64,000 nucleotides of DNA from Rhodobacter aestuarii (lineage in GTDB: Bacteria > Pseudomonadota > Alphaproteobacteria > Rhodobacterales > Rhodobacteraceae). Positions 10,145-18,246 of the stretch are shown here, piece by piece (positions within the stretch are counted from its first letter, which is position 1; every line of letters starts with the position of its first letter). The notes under the pieces are model-generated. The model ran no database searches. It was not told the origin of the DNA and saw nothing but the letters and a program-made list of their open reading frames with translations. The stretch spans positions 1 through 64,000 of the forward strand of contig NZ_FTOG01000005.1 of assembly GCF_900156655.1 (NCBI RefSeq), given 5' to 3'. Position numbers and translations under genes: made by a program.

Positions 10145-10881
10145 AGCTCTTTTTCAGAGCGATCCGCTTCCCCGGAAACCCAGTATCCCGCGGCCTTCAT
10201 CCAGGGCGCGGGATGTCCGCGTTCTGCCAATGCGGCGCGAAGCGCTTTGGCCACCCCAGCCTCGGCCGCCAGCCAGACAAAGGTTTGCTCGGGCAGGGAG
10301 ATCCGCGCCAAAGCGGCCAAAAGGCCCGTGGCATCGGTTGGGTCGGCGCGGTGCACCCAAAGCGCGACATGCTCGGCCCGCGTTTCAATGCGCTGTTCCT
10401 CGCCCGCACTTTGCACGGCCACAAGGCTCGTCACCGGGGTGCCGGGGGCCATTTCTTCGATCCGGCGCGCAATCGCGGGCAGCGCGGTTTCATCGCCAAT
10501 CATCAGCCAGCGCGCAATCGGTCCCTCGATCACCTGCGCGCCGCGCGGCCCGCCGATCTGCGCCTCATCGCCCACCTGTACGGCCCGCGCCCAAGCGGTG
10601 GCGGGGCCTGCGTCGTGGAGCGCAAAATCAATCACCAATTCCCCCTTGGCGGGATCATAGGCGCGCGGCGTGTAATCGCGCATCGCTTGCCCGCCCGCGC
10701 CATCGGGCACGAAAAGCTTGATGTGATCATCTGCCCCAAGCGAGGTGAACCCCGAAAGCTCCGGCCCGCCCAGCACCAGACGCAGCATTTGCGGTGTCAC
10801 CTCTTCACGGGCCAGAACCGTCAACTTACGGCGCTGCACCTCAAAGCGGTGGCGGGTGATCGTCGGGGTGAGGGCGGTCAT
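10141..10881 (-). CDS. Siderophore-interacting protein (ferric-siderophore reductase)
   Basis: A 246-residue NAD(P)H-dependent flavin reductase of the SIP/ViuB family, which releases iron from imported siderophores in the cytoplasm. The FAD-binding motif RDYTPRAYD, the family-typical LVIDFALHDAGPATAWA and the nucleotide-domain segment IARWLMIGDETALPA are visible. The length is normal. No siderophore uptake gene is next to it and I saw no clear Fur or Irr box in front of it, so its iron regulation is not shown. Confidence 0.9.
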   Translation of the reverse strand: MTALTPTITRHRFEVQRRKLTVLAREEVTPQMLRLVLGGPELSGFTSLGADDHIKLFVPDGAGGQAMRDYTPRAYDPAKGELVIDFALHDAGPATAWARAVQVGDEAQIGGPRGAQVIEGPIARWLMIGDETALPAIARRIEEMAPGTPVTSLVAVQSAGEEQRIETRAEHVALWVHRADPTDATGLLAALARISLPEQTFVWLAAEAGVAKALRAALAERGHPAPWMKAAGYWVSGEADRSEKEL

Positions 10882-11024
10882 GGCAGTGGCGTCCTTGCTG
10901 AGGGATCAACGGCGGTGCTGCAATGCAGCGCACCGATCAAACCCTCAGTTAGCGCGGCGGTAAAGTATAGCAAGCCCTTTGACCTAAAAGCCTGTGTGGC
11001 CTCCCCCCAGCGCTACGAAGGAGC

Positions 11025-12386
11025 CTAGTCTTGCACAAGCGACAGCACTGGCCGCGGCGCGGCGTTTTGCGGTTGTTGTGCCGGAGCGGCTTCCGGTTTG
11101 GCCTGTCGGTAGTGGGCAGCAACACAGCGGTTGCGCCCCCCCTCTTTGGCGGTTTGCAGGGCGGCGTCGGTGCGCGCCAAAGCTGCGGTCAGGCTTTCTT
11201 CTTGCAGATTGTAGGGGCCAAAGCCGAAAGAGGCAGTCACGCCAGCAAGCGGGAAATCATGCGTGGCCCAGCCCATGCCGCCAATCGCGCGGCGCAATTG
11301 TTCGGCTTTGGCCTCCAGCACATCATGATCGGTCGCTTCCAGTAGCACCAAAAATTCCTCTCCGCCCCAGCGGGCAAAAACATCGCCCGGCGCAAGCCGC
11401 GCCTGCACCACATCGGCCACCGCGCGCAAAACCCGGTCGCCTTCAATATGGCCCATCGAGTCATTGATGCGTTTGAAATGATCAAGGTCGAACAGGATCA
11501 TCCCGCTCAGCCGGGGATTGGCCTCAATCGCGTCAATCAAGCCGCGCCGATTGAGCGCGCCGGTCAATTGGTCGTGGTGCAGCGCATGGGTCAGTTTTGT
11601 GCGTTGCAGATGCATTGTGGCCCCGGTGTAAAGAACCACGGCGAGCAGCAGATATTCCATTGCCTCAAATGCAGCGATCATTTGCCCCAGATGGCTATGG
11701 GTGAATTCCCCAGTGTGGGACAAGAGCGCGCCGGTGACAAAGGGCACCCCAACGATCACGCTGAGCATAAGCAAGAAGGGCTGCCGCAATTCTCCGGGAG
11801 CCACAAAAACACGGAAAACGGCGCTATCGGCATGGCGCAGCACCAAAGCGAAAAGCACACATAAAAGCGCCGTGAGCGAAAAGATTGAAAAATGAATATC
11901 TGCGTTAAACAGGCTGAACGAGAATTTGAAAAGCGGCCCCGCAGCGGTGAACCAGCCAAGCGAAACGATTCCAACGGCCAAACGCGGCGAGACCCGCTCG
12001 GCCAAAAGTGCGCCATTCAAGATCAAAAGCGCCCGTGCGGTATTGGTGGAAAAGGCGCCGTTCAGCCCCAGATCGAGCCCCCAAAGGGCAAAAATATCGG
12101 GCGAGACCAGAATGGGCCAGCTTGCAAAGAGGGATTCCAAGATCCGCTGCCCGGCCACCAGCACCACCACGCTTTGCGCGAGTGTTAGGCTTAGGCGAGG
12201 GCGCAATAAAAGCCCCAAGGCTGCGACCAGATAGCCCGCAGCCGAAACCGGATGGAGCGAGGCGCTTTGCATCACATCCGACAAGATGACGTTATGCGCG
12301 CAGCCCAAAAGGACGATCGCGATCACAGTAAGTGCAAGGATACGGATCATCGGGGTGAACCGTGTCGCAGGTGTGGAGACGTCCAT
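11025..12386 (-). CDS. Membrane diguanylate cyclase (GGDEF domain)
   Basis: A 453-residue enzyme that makes the second messenger cyclic-di-GMP. The first 260 residues hold about eight hydrophobic helices of an unassigned membrane sensor. The GGDEF domain follows (HHDQLTGALNRRGLID, DLDHFKRINDSMGH) with an intact active site ARWGGEEF near residue 340. The inhibitory I-site RxxD in front of it reads APGD, so product feedback through that site is unlikely. The start was set at MDVSTPATRF because GGAGG precedes it. An A+T-rich stretch lies in the upstream region. Confidence 0.9.
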   Translation of the reverse strand: MDVSTPATRFTPMIRILALTVIAIVLLGCAHNVILSDVMQSASLHPVSAAGYLVAALGLLLRPRLSLTLAQSVVVLVAGQRILESLFASWPILVSPDIFALWGLDLGLNGAFSTNTARALLILNGALLAERVSPRLAVGIVSLGWFTAAGPLFKFSFSLFNADIHFSIFSLTALLCVLFALVLRHADSAVFRVFVAPGELRQPFLLMLSVIVGVPFVTGALLSHTGEFTHSHLGQMIAAFEAMEYLLLAVVLYTGATMHLQRTKLTHALHHDQLTGALNRRGLIDAIEANPRLSGMILFDLDHFKRINDSMGHIEGDRVLRAVADVVQARLAPGDVFARWGGEEFLVLLEATDHDVLEAKAEQLRRAIGGMGWATHDFPLAGVTASFGFGPYNLQEESLTAALARTDAALQTAKEGGRNRCVAAHYRQAKPEAAPAQQPQNAAPRPVLSLVQD

Positions 12387-12480
12387 GGCGAACCTCCTTG
12401 CCACGGTGTTACTCGATAAAGGGCCGGGGCCCGTGGGGGGGCGGCACGTATGCATTACTCAGAATATTAGGCGCGCTTAT

Positions 12481-12560
12481 GCTTAAGAGAGTGTTACTAC
12501 TAAAAGTTTTTTCTTAACCTTTGATTTGATACATTAAATTTCGATATTTGACCAAAAGGA
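12481..12560. other. A+T-rich patch upstream of the diguanylate cyclase gene
   Basis: About 80 bases here are dominated by A and T (for example TAAAAGTTTTTTCTTAACC and TTGATACATTAAATTTCG) in otherwise GC-rich surroundings. It lies between the rubrerythrin-like and cyclase genes and probably contains the cyclase promoter or a nucleoid-protein site. Confidence 0.4.
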
Positions 12561-12562
12561 AA

Positions 12563-12588
12563 GGGGGCGCACACCTTTTGAACGCCCC
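12563..12588 (-). terminator. Possible terminator of the Mrp/oxidoreductase operon
   Basis: GGGGCG (12564-12569) pairs with CGCCCC (12583-12588) around a 13-base loop. On the minus strand it is followed by a T-rich stretch. It lies 50 bases after the stop of the last operon gene. The stem is short, so the call is weak. Confidence 0.4.
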
Positions 12589-12637
12589 ATTTTAAGCCTT
12601 AAGCGACGACTCACCGCCGTTTTGCGACGGGAATCTT

Positions 12638-13132
12638 TCACACCCCGCCCGAATGCACGACCTCGTAATAGGTCTTCTCCAACTCGGCCTTATGCTCGGT
12701 TTCTTCTTTGGCGAGGAATAAAAACGCATCGCGCAGCGGGCCTGCGGGCGCGGTTTTGGCCAGTTCGGTATATTGCTCCATCGCCGCCGTTTCGCGCATC
12801 AGCGCATATTGCAGCACGGCTTGGTCGTCGGGGTTGGGGCCAAGATCGGGGGTTTGCACGCAATCTGAAAATTTCGGGTCCGCGACGGGGCGGGTGATCT
12901 CTTCGGCCAAAACCGCCTCCACCGCCGGGTTTTGCGCAAGCTCGGTGAAAATGCGGATATGCTCGGCTTCTTCTTCGGCCAGCTCCTCCACCAGCCAGCG
13001 CAGGTCTTTGGACACTTTGGGCACAAGCTCGGAATAGAACCGATGCGCAACGCGTTCAAATTCGGTCGCGACCTCAAAGATTTCGCGCACCGTTGTTTTG
13101 CCTAAGAGCCGCTCTTTGTTGGCTTCACTCAT
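12638..13132 (-). CDS. Rubrerythrin-like ferritin-fold protein, last gene of the Mrp/oxidoreductase operon
   Basis: A 164-residue four-helix protein of the ferritin-like/rubrerythrin class. Likely di-iron ligands lie in FERVAHRFYSEL, EELAEEEAEHIRIF, ALMRETAAMEQYTELA and LAKEETEHKAELEKTYYE, two repeats of Glu plus ExxH. There is no C-terminal rubredoxin domain. Such proteins reduce peroxide or protect iron-sulfur enzymes from oxygen. Its ATG overlaps the stop of the upstream flavoprotein gene as ATGA, so the two are translationally coupled. This suggests it protects or takes electrons from the complex. Confidence 0.85.
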   Translation of the reverse strand: MSEANKERLLGKTTVREIFEVATEFERVAHRFYSELVPKVSKDLRWLVEELAEEEAEHIRIFTELAQNPAVEAVLAEEITRPVADPKFSDCVQTPDLGPNPDDQAVLQYALMRETAAMEQYTELAKTAPAGPLRDAFLFLAKEETEHKAELEKTYYEVVHSGGV

Positions 13133-14928
13133 TGCACCACCTCCCCTTGGGCAATCGCTTCCATCACTGTGCGCGCCGCGCGGTGACCATCGGCCACCGC
13201 GTTGATCACATCGGGGCCTTTGACCGCATCGCCCGCCGCAAAAAGCCACGGTTCCGAGGTGCGCATCTCGCTATCTATTTTGATCCGGCCCCGGTTCCAC
13301 TCCAGCTTTTCGGTCAAGGCGTCGCCCAAAAGCGAGGTATCGGCCATTTGCCCGATCGCCTCGATCACCAGCGCGCCTTGGTGGATTTGTTCGTCGCTTT
13401 CATCATAGGCGGGGGCAAAGCGCCCCTCGGCATCAAAGATCGAGGTCACCGCCCAAGTGCGCAGCCCCGTCACTTGGCCAGAGGGATCGCGCATCACCTC
13501 TTGCGGGCCGCGGCTGTCGAGGATGAGAACGCCTTCCTCATCGCCTTCGACCAGTTCTTCTTTATCGGCCAGAAAATGCGCGCGGTCTTCCAGCGCGGTG
13601 AGGGTGAGGCCCACGCGGCCATATTTGATCTTTTGCAGCCGCGCCATTGAGCGCGCGATGTCAAAGGCCACATTGCCGCCGCCAATCACCACCGCCGTTT
13701 CGGGCACCGGCACGGTCGGGTCCCCCGCCGTGATGCGGCGCAAAAGGTCCACCGCACGCTCCACGCCAGCGCCTTCAGAGCCCGGAATGCGCGTGCCGCG
13801 CCCCATTTGCAGCCCGATGGCCAAGATCACCGCGTCATGGGATTGGCGCAGGTCTTCCATCTGTACATCAACGCCCACCACGGTCGCGCATTTGATCGTG
13901 ACCCCCATCGCCTCGATCACCGCGATGTCACGGTCGAGCGCATCATAGGGCAGGCGATATTCGGGGATGCCATAGCGCATCATGCCGCCGGGTTTGGGCA
14001 GCGCCTCGTAAACGGTGACCTTCACGCCCTCACGCGCCAGATCATAGGCCGCCGTCAGCCCGCCGGGCCCCGCGCCAATGATCGCGACGCTTTTGCCTGT
14101 GGCGGGTTTTGGCGCTCCGATCAGCTCCACCCGGCGCTCCAGCGGGACGTTGTCGACGATATGGCGCTTGAGCCAACGGATCGCGATCGCATCGCCCTCA
14201 TGCACCGCCGCGCAGGAGGTTTCGCATTTATGGGTGCAAATGCGCCCGCAGACTTCGGAAAACGGGTTTGTCTCGTAAAGCAGTTGCAAGCCACGGTCAT
14301 AATCTTGGTCGCGCACGGCGGCGATATAATCGGGGATCGACATATGCGCGGGGCAGGTGGCGACGCAGAGCCCGCATTCAACGCAGCGATCCGCCTCCAA
14401 AATCGCCTCTTCGCGCGTGTAGCCCACGCAAATCTCGTTGAAATTGTCGATCCGCTCATTGGCGTGCAGTTCGCCCATCGGGGACCGGGTCGTGCCAGAC
14501 AGCACCCGCCCGTTTTCGCGTTTATAGCCCGCTTGTTTGTCTTTCCACGGCTCGTTCAGGCCGGGGATGAAGCGGAAGGCATCGGGGTCGCTGTCCACCC
14601 AAGTGTATTCGTTCGACATGGTGAGCGAGCCGGTCATGCAAATATCAACGCACAGCGCACACCAGCAGCAGCGGCCATAGTCGATCATCGGGCGCAGCCC
14701 GCTGTCGCCTTTTTCGGTGTTTTGGCCTTCGACCGGGACCATATCAATCGCGCCGTTTTGGCAGATCGCCTCACAGGTGCCGCAGCCGATACAGGTCTCC
14801 ATATCGTTTTTATGAAAGCCCCGGTAATGCTCCGATGCTTCGCGGCTGAACGGGTCGGCAATGCTGACGGGCGCATCCAAAACGCGCTTCCAGACCGAGA
14901 ACGGGGTTAAAACCTCACGCAAAGACAT
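13129..14928 (-). CDS. NuoI-like 4Fe-4S domain fused to a GltD/NfnB-like NAD(P)H flavoprotein
   Basis: A 599-residue multidomain electron-entry protein. Residues 40-100 are a two-cluster ferredoxin domain (C46-x2-C49-x2-C52-x3-C56 and C87-x2-C90-x2-C93-x3-C97). A GltD-like domain follows with another motif C182-x2-C185-x2-C188-x3-CP and a C-x3-C-x3-C-x3-C set at 227-239. After these come the FAD site VAIIGAGPGGLTAAYD, the GGMMRYGIPEYRLP segment and the pyridine-nucleotide site VVIGGGNVAFDIA. It would pass electrons between NAD(P)H and the NuoBCD-like arm, in the place of complex I subunits NuoEFGI. The ATG at 14928 is preferred over a TTG five codons upstream. Confidence 0.9.
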   Translation of the reverse strand: MSLREVLTPFSVWKRVLDAPVSIADPFSREASEHYRGFHKNDMETCIGCGTCEAICQNGAIDMVPVEGQNTEKGDSGLRPMIDYGRCCWCALCVDICMTGSLTMSNEYTWVDSDPDAFRFIPGLNEPWKDKQAGYKRENGRVLSGTTRSPMGELHANERIDNFNEICVGYTREEAILEADRCVECGLCVATCPAHMSIPDYIAAVRDQDYDRGLQLLYETNPFSEVCGRICTHKCETSCAAVHEGDAIAIRWLKRHIVDNVPLERRVELIGAPKPATGKSVAIIGAGPGGLTAAYDLAREGVKVTVYEALPKPGGMMRYGIPEYRLPYDALDRDIAVIEAMGVTIKCATVVGVDVQMEDLRQSHDAVILAIGLQMGRGTRIPGSEGAGVERAVDLLRRITAGDPTVPVPETAVVIGGGNVAFDIARSMARLQKIKYGRVGLTLTALEDRAHFLADKEELVEGDEEGVLILDSRGPQEVMRDPSGQVTGLRTWAVTSIFDAEGRFAPAYDESDEQIHQGALVIEAIGQMADTSLLGDALTEKLEWNRGRIKIDSEMRTSEPWLFAAGDAVKGPDVINAVADGHRAARTVMEAIAQGEVVQ

Positions 14929-14932
14929 GGGC

Positions 14933-16111
14933 TTACCTTTCAATTTCCGGCGGATAGGTGTGCAAAGACACCATCAAGGCCGCGACGTCAGAGATATTGG
15001 TGCCGGGGATCAGATGTTCGAGCAGCGCCATCGCATGGGTGTAGCTGGGGCCACGCACATTGATCCGGCGCGGGTAGCCCGAGCCATCGGTGACAAGGTA
15101 ATAGCCATATTCGCCGCGGGAACATTCGCCCTTGATATAGGTCTCGCCGCGCGGGATTTTCCAATGCAGGACATTGGGGAGTTTGGCCATCACCGGCCCG
15201 TCTTTCGGCATTTTCTTAAGGATCTGGCGGATCAGGTCGATTGAGGTCTGAATATCCGCGCGGCGCACCTTGGCGCGGGTGAAGATGTCTGAATCCATGC
15301 CCGTCGCGACCTCAAAGTCGAGTTGGTCATAGACCAGATAGGGGCTGTCTTTGCGCACATCTTTCGCCACACCGCCCGCGCGGGCATTGGGGCCGGTGAC
15401 GCCATAGGGTTCAAAAAGCGCAGGCTCGATCACGCCAATCCCTTTGGTGCGGAGTTGGAAGACCGAATTGGCAAACATCACCTTATCGACATCGGCCAAA
15501 TAGGTCTCGGCGGTTTGCAACACCTCTTCCATCCGCGCGGCAAACCCCTCGGGCAGATGCCCGCGCACGCCGCCCGGCAGGATGAACATGTGATAGATGC
15601 GCGCCCCGGTCAGTTCCTCAAACCGGTCCAGCATCAAATCGCGGACATAGGTCATCCATTGCCCGGTGATGCCCAGCCCCAGCGCGCCGCCAATGCCGCC
15701 CAAAAACATCATATAGCTGTTGAAGCGGCCCATCTCCAAAATCAGCGTGCGCATCCAAGTGGCCAGTTCGGGCACCTCGATCCCCGCGAGTTCCTCGACC
15801 GCTGCCGCATAGCAATATTCGTTGAAATCGGGTTCGGGCACGCAAACCCGGCACACGATCGGGAAGACTTGGATGAAGGTGCGCCGCTCCATCAGCTTCT
15901 CAAAACCCCGGTGCAGGTAGCCCACATGGGTTTTACCTTCGACCACCTCATCACCGCACACGGTCAGTTCGACCGACATATTGCCAGTGATGCCGGGGTG
16001 GTTTGGCCCGTGCCAAAGCTTGAGGTATTTGCCGGTCTCTAGGTCGATCTCCAGCTTTCCGTCGAGGCCCGGTTGGGGGTATTCGCTGCGGTCTGGTTGG
16101 AAGGAAAACAT
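14933..16111 (-). CDS. NuoD/[NiFe]-hydrogenase-like large subunit without a complete Ni site
   Basis: A 392-residue homologue of the 49-kDa complex I subunit and of group 4 hydrogenase large subunits. Family marks include LWHGPNHPGITGNMS and YLHRGFEKLMERRTF, and GGVRGHLPEGF. Of the four cysteines that bind NiFe in hydrogenases, the N-terminal pair remains (C87-x2-C90 in PIVCRVCVPEPDFNEYC). The C-terminal pair is gone, since the protein ends SLHTYPPEIER. It therefore cannot be a normal hydrogenase. The retained pair is also unlike complex I and resembles Mbx/Ehr-type proteins. It docks on the NuoB-like subunit. Confidence 0.9.
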   Translation of the reverse strand: MFSFQPDRSEYPQPGLDGKLEIDLETGKYLKLWHGPNHPGITGNMSVELTVCGDEVVEGKTHVGYLHRGFEKLMERRTFIQVFPIVCRVCVPEPDFNEYCYAAAVEELAGIEVPELATWMRTLILEMGRFNSYMMFLGGIGGALGLGITGQWMTYVRDLMLDRFEELTGARIYHMFILPGGVRGHLPEGFAARMEEVLQTAETYLADVDKVMFANSVFQLRTKGIGVIEPALFEPYGVTGPNARAGGVAKDVRKDSPYLVYDQLDFEVATGMDSDIFTRAKVRRADIQTSIDLIRQILKKMPKDGPVMAKLPNVLHWKIPRGETYIKGECSRGEYGYYLVTDGSGYPRRINVRGPSYTHAMALLEHLIPGTNISDVAALMVSLHTYPPEIER

Positions 16112-16112
16112 C

Positions 16113-16643
16113 TCAGCCCCCCGGATAGAGTTTGGATTTCATATATTCGCGCGGGTCATGCGTGACGCGACCGGGCCGCTCGGCATAGGTTTGCTGCGAA
16201 TAGGCCAAACTGTCGAAATCACGCCGATAGGGGGGCAGGTCGGTCCAACCCTCCAAGATGAACTCTTCATCCAGCCGCGGTGAGCCGGGGAAGGTGATCC
16301 CGAACATCTCTTTCAACTCACGTTGATAGGTCGCCGCCGTGGGCCACAGATCGTGGATGCTGTCCATTTGCGCCGTGGTGCGGTCCAGCATCACCCGCAC
16401 GCCCAAGGTCAGATCGCGGGCGCGGTTGTTCATCATATAGGTCAGTTGAAACTGGCCCTCTTCAAGCCAATCCACGGCGGTGAGCAAAACCAAATGGCTA
16501 AAGCCTTGGGTGTCGCGCAACTCGGTCAGGAAACCGCGCAGGTTTGAGGCGGGCAGGGTGACGAAGGCCAGATTTTCGCGCCGGATTTCGAGCGGGCCAA
16601 GCGCATGGCGGGGGGTTAGAAGGGCATGAAGGTCGCGCATCAT
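16113..16643 (-). CDS. NuoC-like 30-kDa subunit
   Basis: A 176-residue homologue of complex I NuoC and hydrogenase subunit HycE-N/MbhK. The signature region is TYQRELKEMFGITFPGSPRLDEEF followed by PPYRRDF, written here as family landmarks near residues 105-140. It carries no cofactor and clamps the NuoB and NuoD homologues together at the membrane face. It begins 2 bases after the nuoB-like stop and ends one base before the nuoD-like ATG. Confidence 0.9.
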   Translation of the reverse strand: MMRDLHALLTPRHALGPLEIRRENLAFVTLPASNLRGFLTELRDTQGFSHLVLLTAVDWLEEGQFQLTYMMNNRARDLTLGVRVMLDRTTAQMDSIHDLWPTAATYQRELKEMFGITFPGSPRLDEEFILEGWTDLPPYRRDFDSLAYSQQTYAERPGRVTHDPREYMKSKLYPGG

Positions 16644-16644
16644 C

Positions 16645-17334
16645 TCACCAATTGTAATCCGGCATGTCCCAGTCCTTGATCACGGACTTCTGGGCGGCTT
16701 TGTAGCTGGCAAAGTTTTCGGCATAGCGGTTTGTGCCCTCGGCCTTGCCCGCACGAATGAGCTTTTTCAGTTCAATAAAGCCGTGCAAGAGCGCCTCTGG
16801 CCGGGGCATACAGCCCGCGATGTAAAGATCGACCGGCAGGTAATCATCGAGCCGCTTGATCGTGTTGTAACTGTCCCAATACATCCCGCCATTGATCGTG
16901 CAGGAGCCAAGGCCGATCACATATTTTGGCCCCTGCATCTGCTCATAGGCACGGATCGCGCGTTTGAGCGTTTTGACGCTGAGATAGCCCGAGATGATCA
17001 AGAGGTTCGCTTGGCGCGGCGTGGGGCGCCATTGCACGCCGTAGCGATATGCATCAAAGCGCGGCGTCATCAGCGGGCGCATTTCAATCGCCCCGCAGCC
17101 GGTGCCAAAGCCCAAAATCCACAAGCTGTTGGAACGCGCCCAGTTGTAGAAGTTCTCGACAATCTGGAAATAGGCCTTGGGGTGAACCTTGGGGGCCGCC
17201 TCGCAGAAGTAGTCTTTCAGCGGCTCAATGGTGATTTCTTGGCCGTCGGGCGTGGTGACGGTGCGCGGGCGCAGTTCTTCGCGCAAAGGCACGGTCGCGT
17301 CGATCTTGCGGAAGGTTTCGTCAATATCTTTCAT
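16645..17334 (-). CDS. NuoB-like (PSST) subunit with an altered N2 cluster motif
   Basis: A 229-residue homologue of complex I NuoB/MbhJ, which holds the [4Fe-4S] cluster nearest the catalytic site. Visible are RPTPRQANLLIISG, GLGSCTINGGMYWDSY with Cys145 and YIAGCMPRPEALLHG with Cys175. The usual adjacent cysteine pair (CCxxEM) is FGTGCGAIEM here: Cys80 is kept, but the next residue is Gly81. Only three of the four standard ligands are therefore visible, although Cys44 upstream could contribute. The N-terminus is extended by about 45 residues compared with compact homologues. Confidence 0.9.
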   Translation of the reverse strand: MKDIDETFRKIDATVPLREELRPRTVTTPDGQEITIEPLKDYFCEAAPKVHPKAYFQIVENFYNWARSNSLWILGFGTGCGAIEMRPLMTPRFDAYRYGVQWRPTPRQANLLIISGYLSVKTLKRAIRAYEQMQGPKYVIGLGSCTINGGMYWDSYNTIKRLDDYLPVDLYIAGCMPRPEALLHGFIELKKLIRAGKAEGTNRYAENFASYKAAQKSVIKDWDMPDYNW

Positions 17335-17337
17335 TGC

Positions 17338-18246
17338 TCACACCATCAGAATGGCAAGCACGCCAACCGGCACGCCCCATTTCATGAAGAAGCGGATCGA
17401 CTGCTCCACCCGGAAACGCGGATGCACCACGCCGATGAAGGCCGAGACCATGTAAAGGGCAAAGACCTTGATCGCGAATTCGCCCCAACTCGACGCGCCG
17501 CCGAAGAACAGGTTCATGTAGATCACGGTTTTCGCCACCGGGAAGATCGCGCGGTTGGTTTGCATCAGCGCGAGATAAGCGGAGTGGTATTCGGTGGGCG
17601 GGCCAATCGGAATTTCTTGCGGGGCCAGCACCACATCAAAGGGCGGGCGCATCATCGTGCCAACAAAGGCAAACATCGCCGCCACGGTCGCGAGCGGGTT
17701 GGTGAAAAGCGTCCAGTGGAAAAGCCCGCCTTGTTGGGCGGCCACAATCTCGGTGATGTTGAGCGTGTGGTATTGCACCGCAATCGCATAGACAGCGAGG
17801 GCGAGCGGCAGTTCCGCCATCGTCACTTGTGCAAGCCCACGCGAGACACCAATCGCCGCATGCGGATGCCCGCTTTCGCCCGCGCCAAGCGCCATGCCAA
17901 GTGTGCCAAAGAACACAAAGTAGAGCGCCAGCACCAGATCCCCCGCGAAGGAGAAGTTCTGCGCCCATGTCGAGCCGTAGATCGTTGGCACGAACAAAAG
18001 CAGCCCCACACCGCCCGCGAGCCGGAACACCGGGCCAAGGTAGAACATCACACCGTGTGTGATTTTGGAGCGTTGCGCGAAGTTCTTCACCAGATCGATG
18101 TAGTTTTGCCAAAACGGGATGCCGTGCCGCCCGCCCACACGCGCGGCGATCTTTTGTACGACGGCGGTCATGATCAGCCCATAGTTCAACACGATGAACA
18201 GCGTCAGCAGCGCGTAGGGGATTTGCACCCAGTGAAAACTGCTCAT
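17338..18246 (-). CDS. NuoH-like membrane anchor subunit
   Basis: A 302-residue membrane protein of the NuoH/HycD/MbhM family with about eight helices, which links the hydrophilic redox arm to the antiporter-like subunits. The cytoplasmic loop near residue 200 has the family landmark RPPFDVVLAPQEIPIGPPTEY. This is closer to hydrogenase-type (RPPFD..AP..I..GP.TEY) than to complex I quinone-chamber sequences. It overlaps the end of the antiporter fusion gene by ATGA at 18243-18246. Confidence 0.9.
   Translation of the reverse strand: MSSFHWVQIPYALLTLFIVLNYGLIMTAVVQKIAARVGGRHGIPFWQNYIDLVKNFAQRSKITHGVMFYLGPVFRLAGGVGLLLFVPTIYGSTWAQNFSFAGDLVLALYFVFFGTLGMALGAGESGHPHAAIGVSRGLAQVTMAELPLALAVYAIAVQYHTLNITEIVAAQQGGLFHWTLFTNPLATVAAMFAFVGTMMRPPFDVVLAPQEIPIGPPTEYHSAYLALMQTNRAIFPVAKTVIYMNLFFGGASSWGEFAIKVFALYMVSAFIGVVHPRFRVEQSIRFFMKWGVPVGVLAILMV

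Noticed and set aside
14933-17334. A [NiFe] hydrogenase
   Set aside because: The large subunit lacks the C-terminal Ni-binding cysteine pair, and no hydrogenase maturation genes are present in the window.
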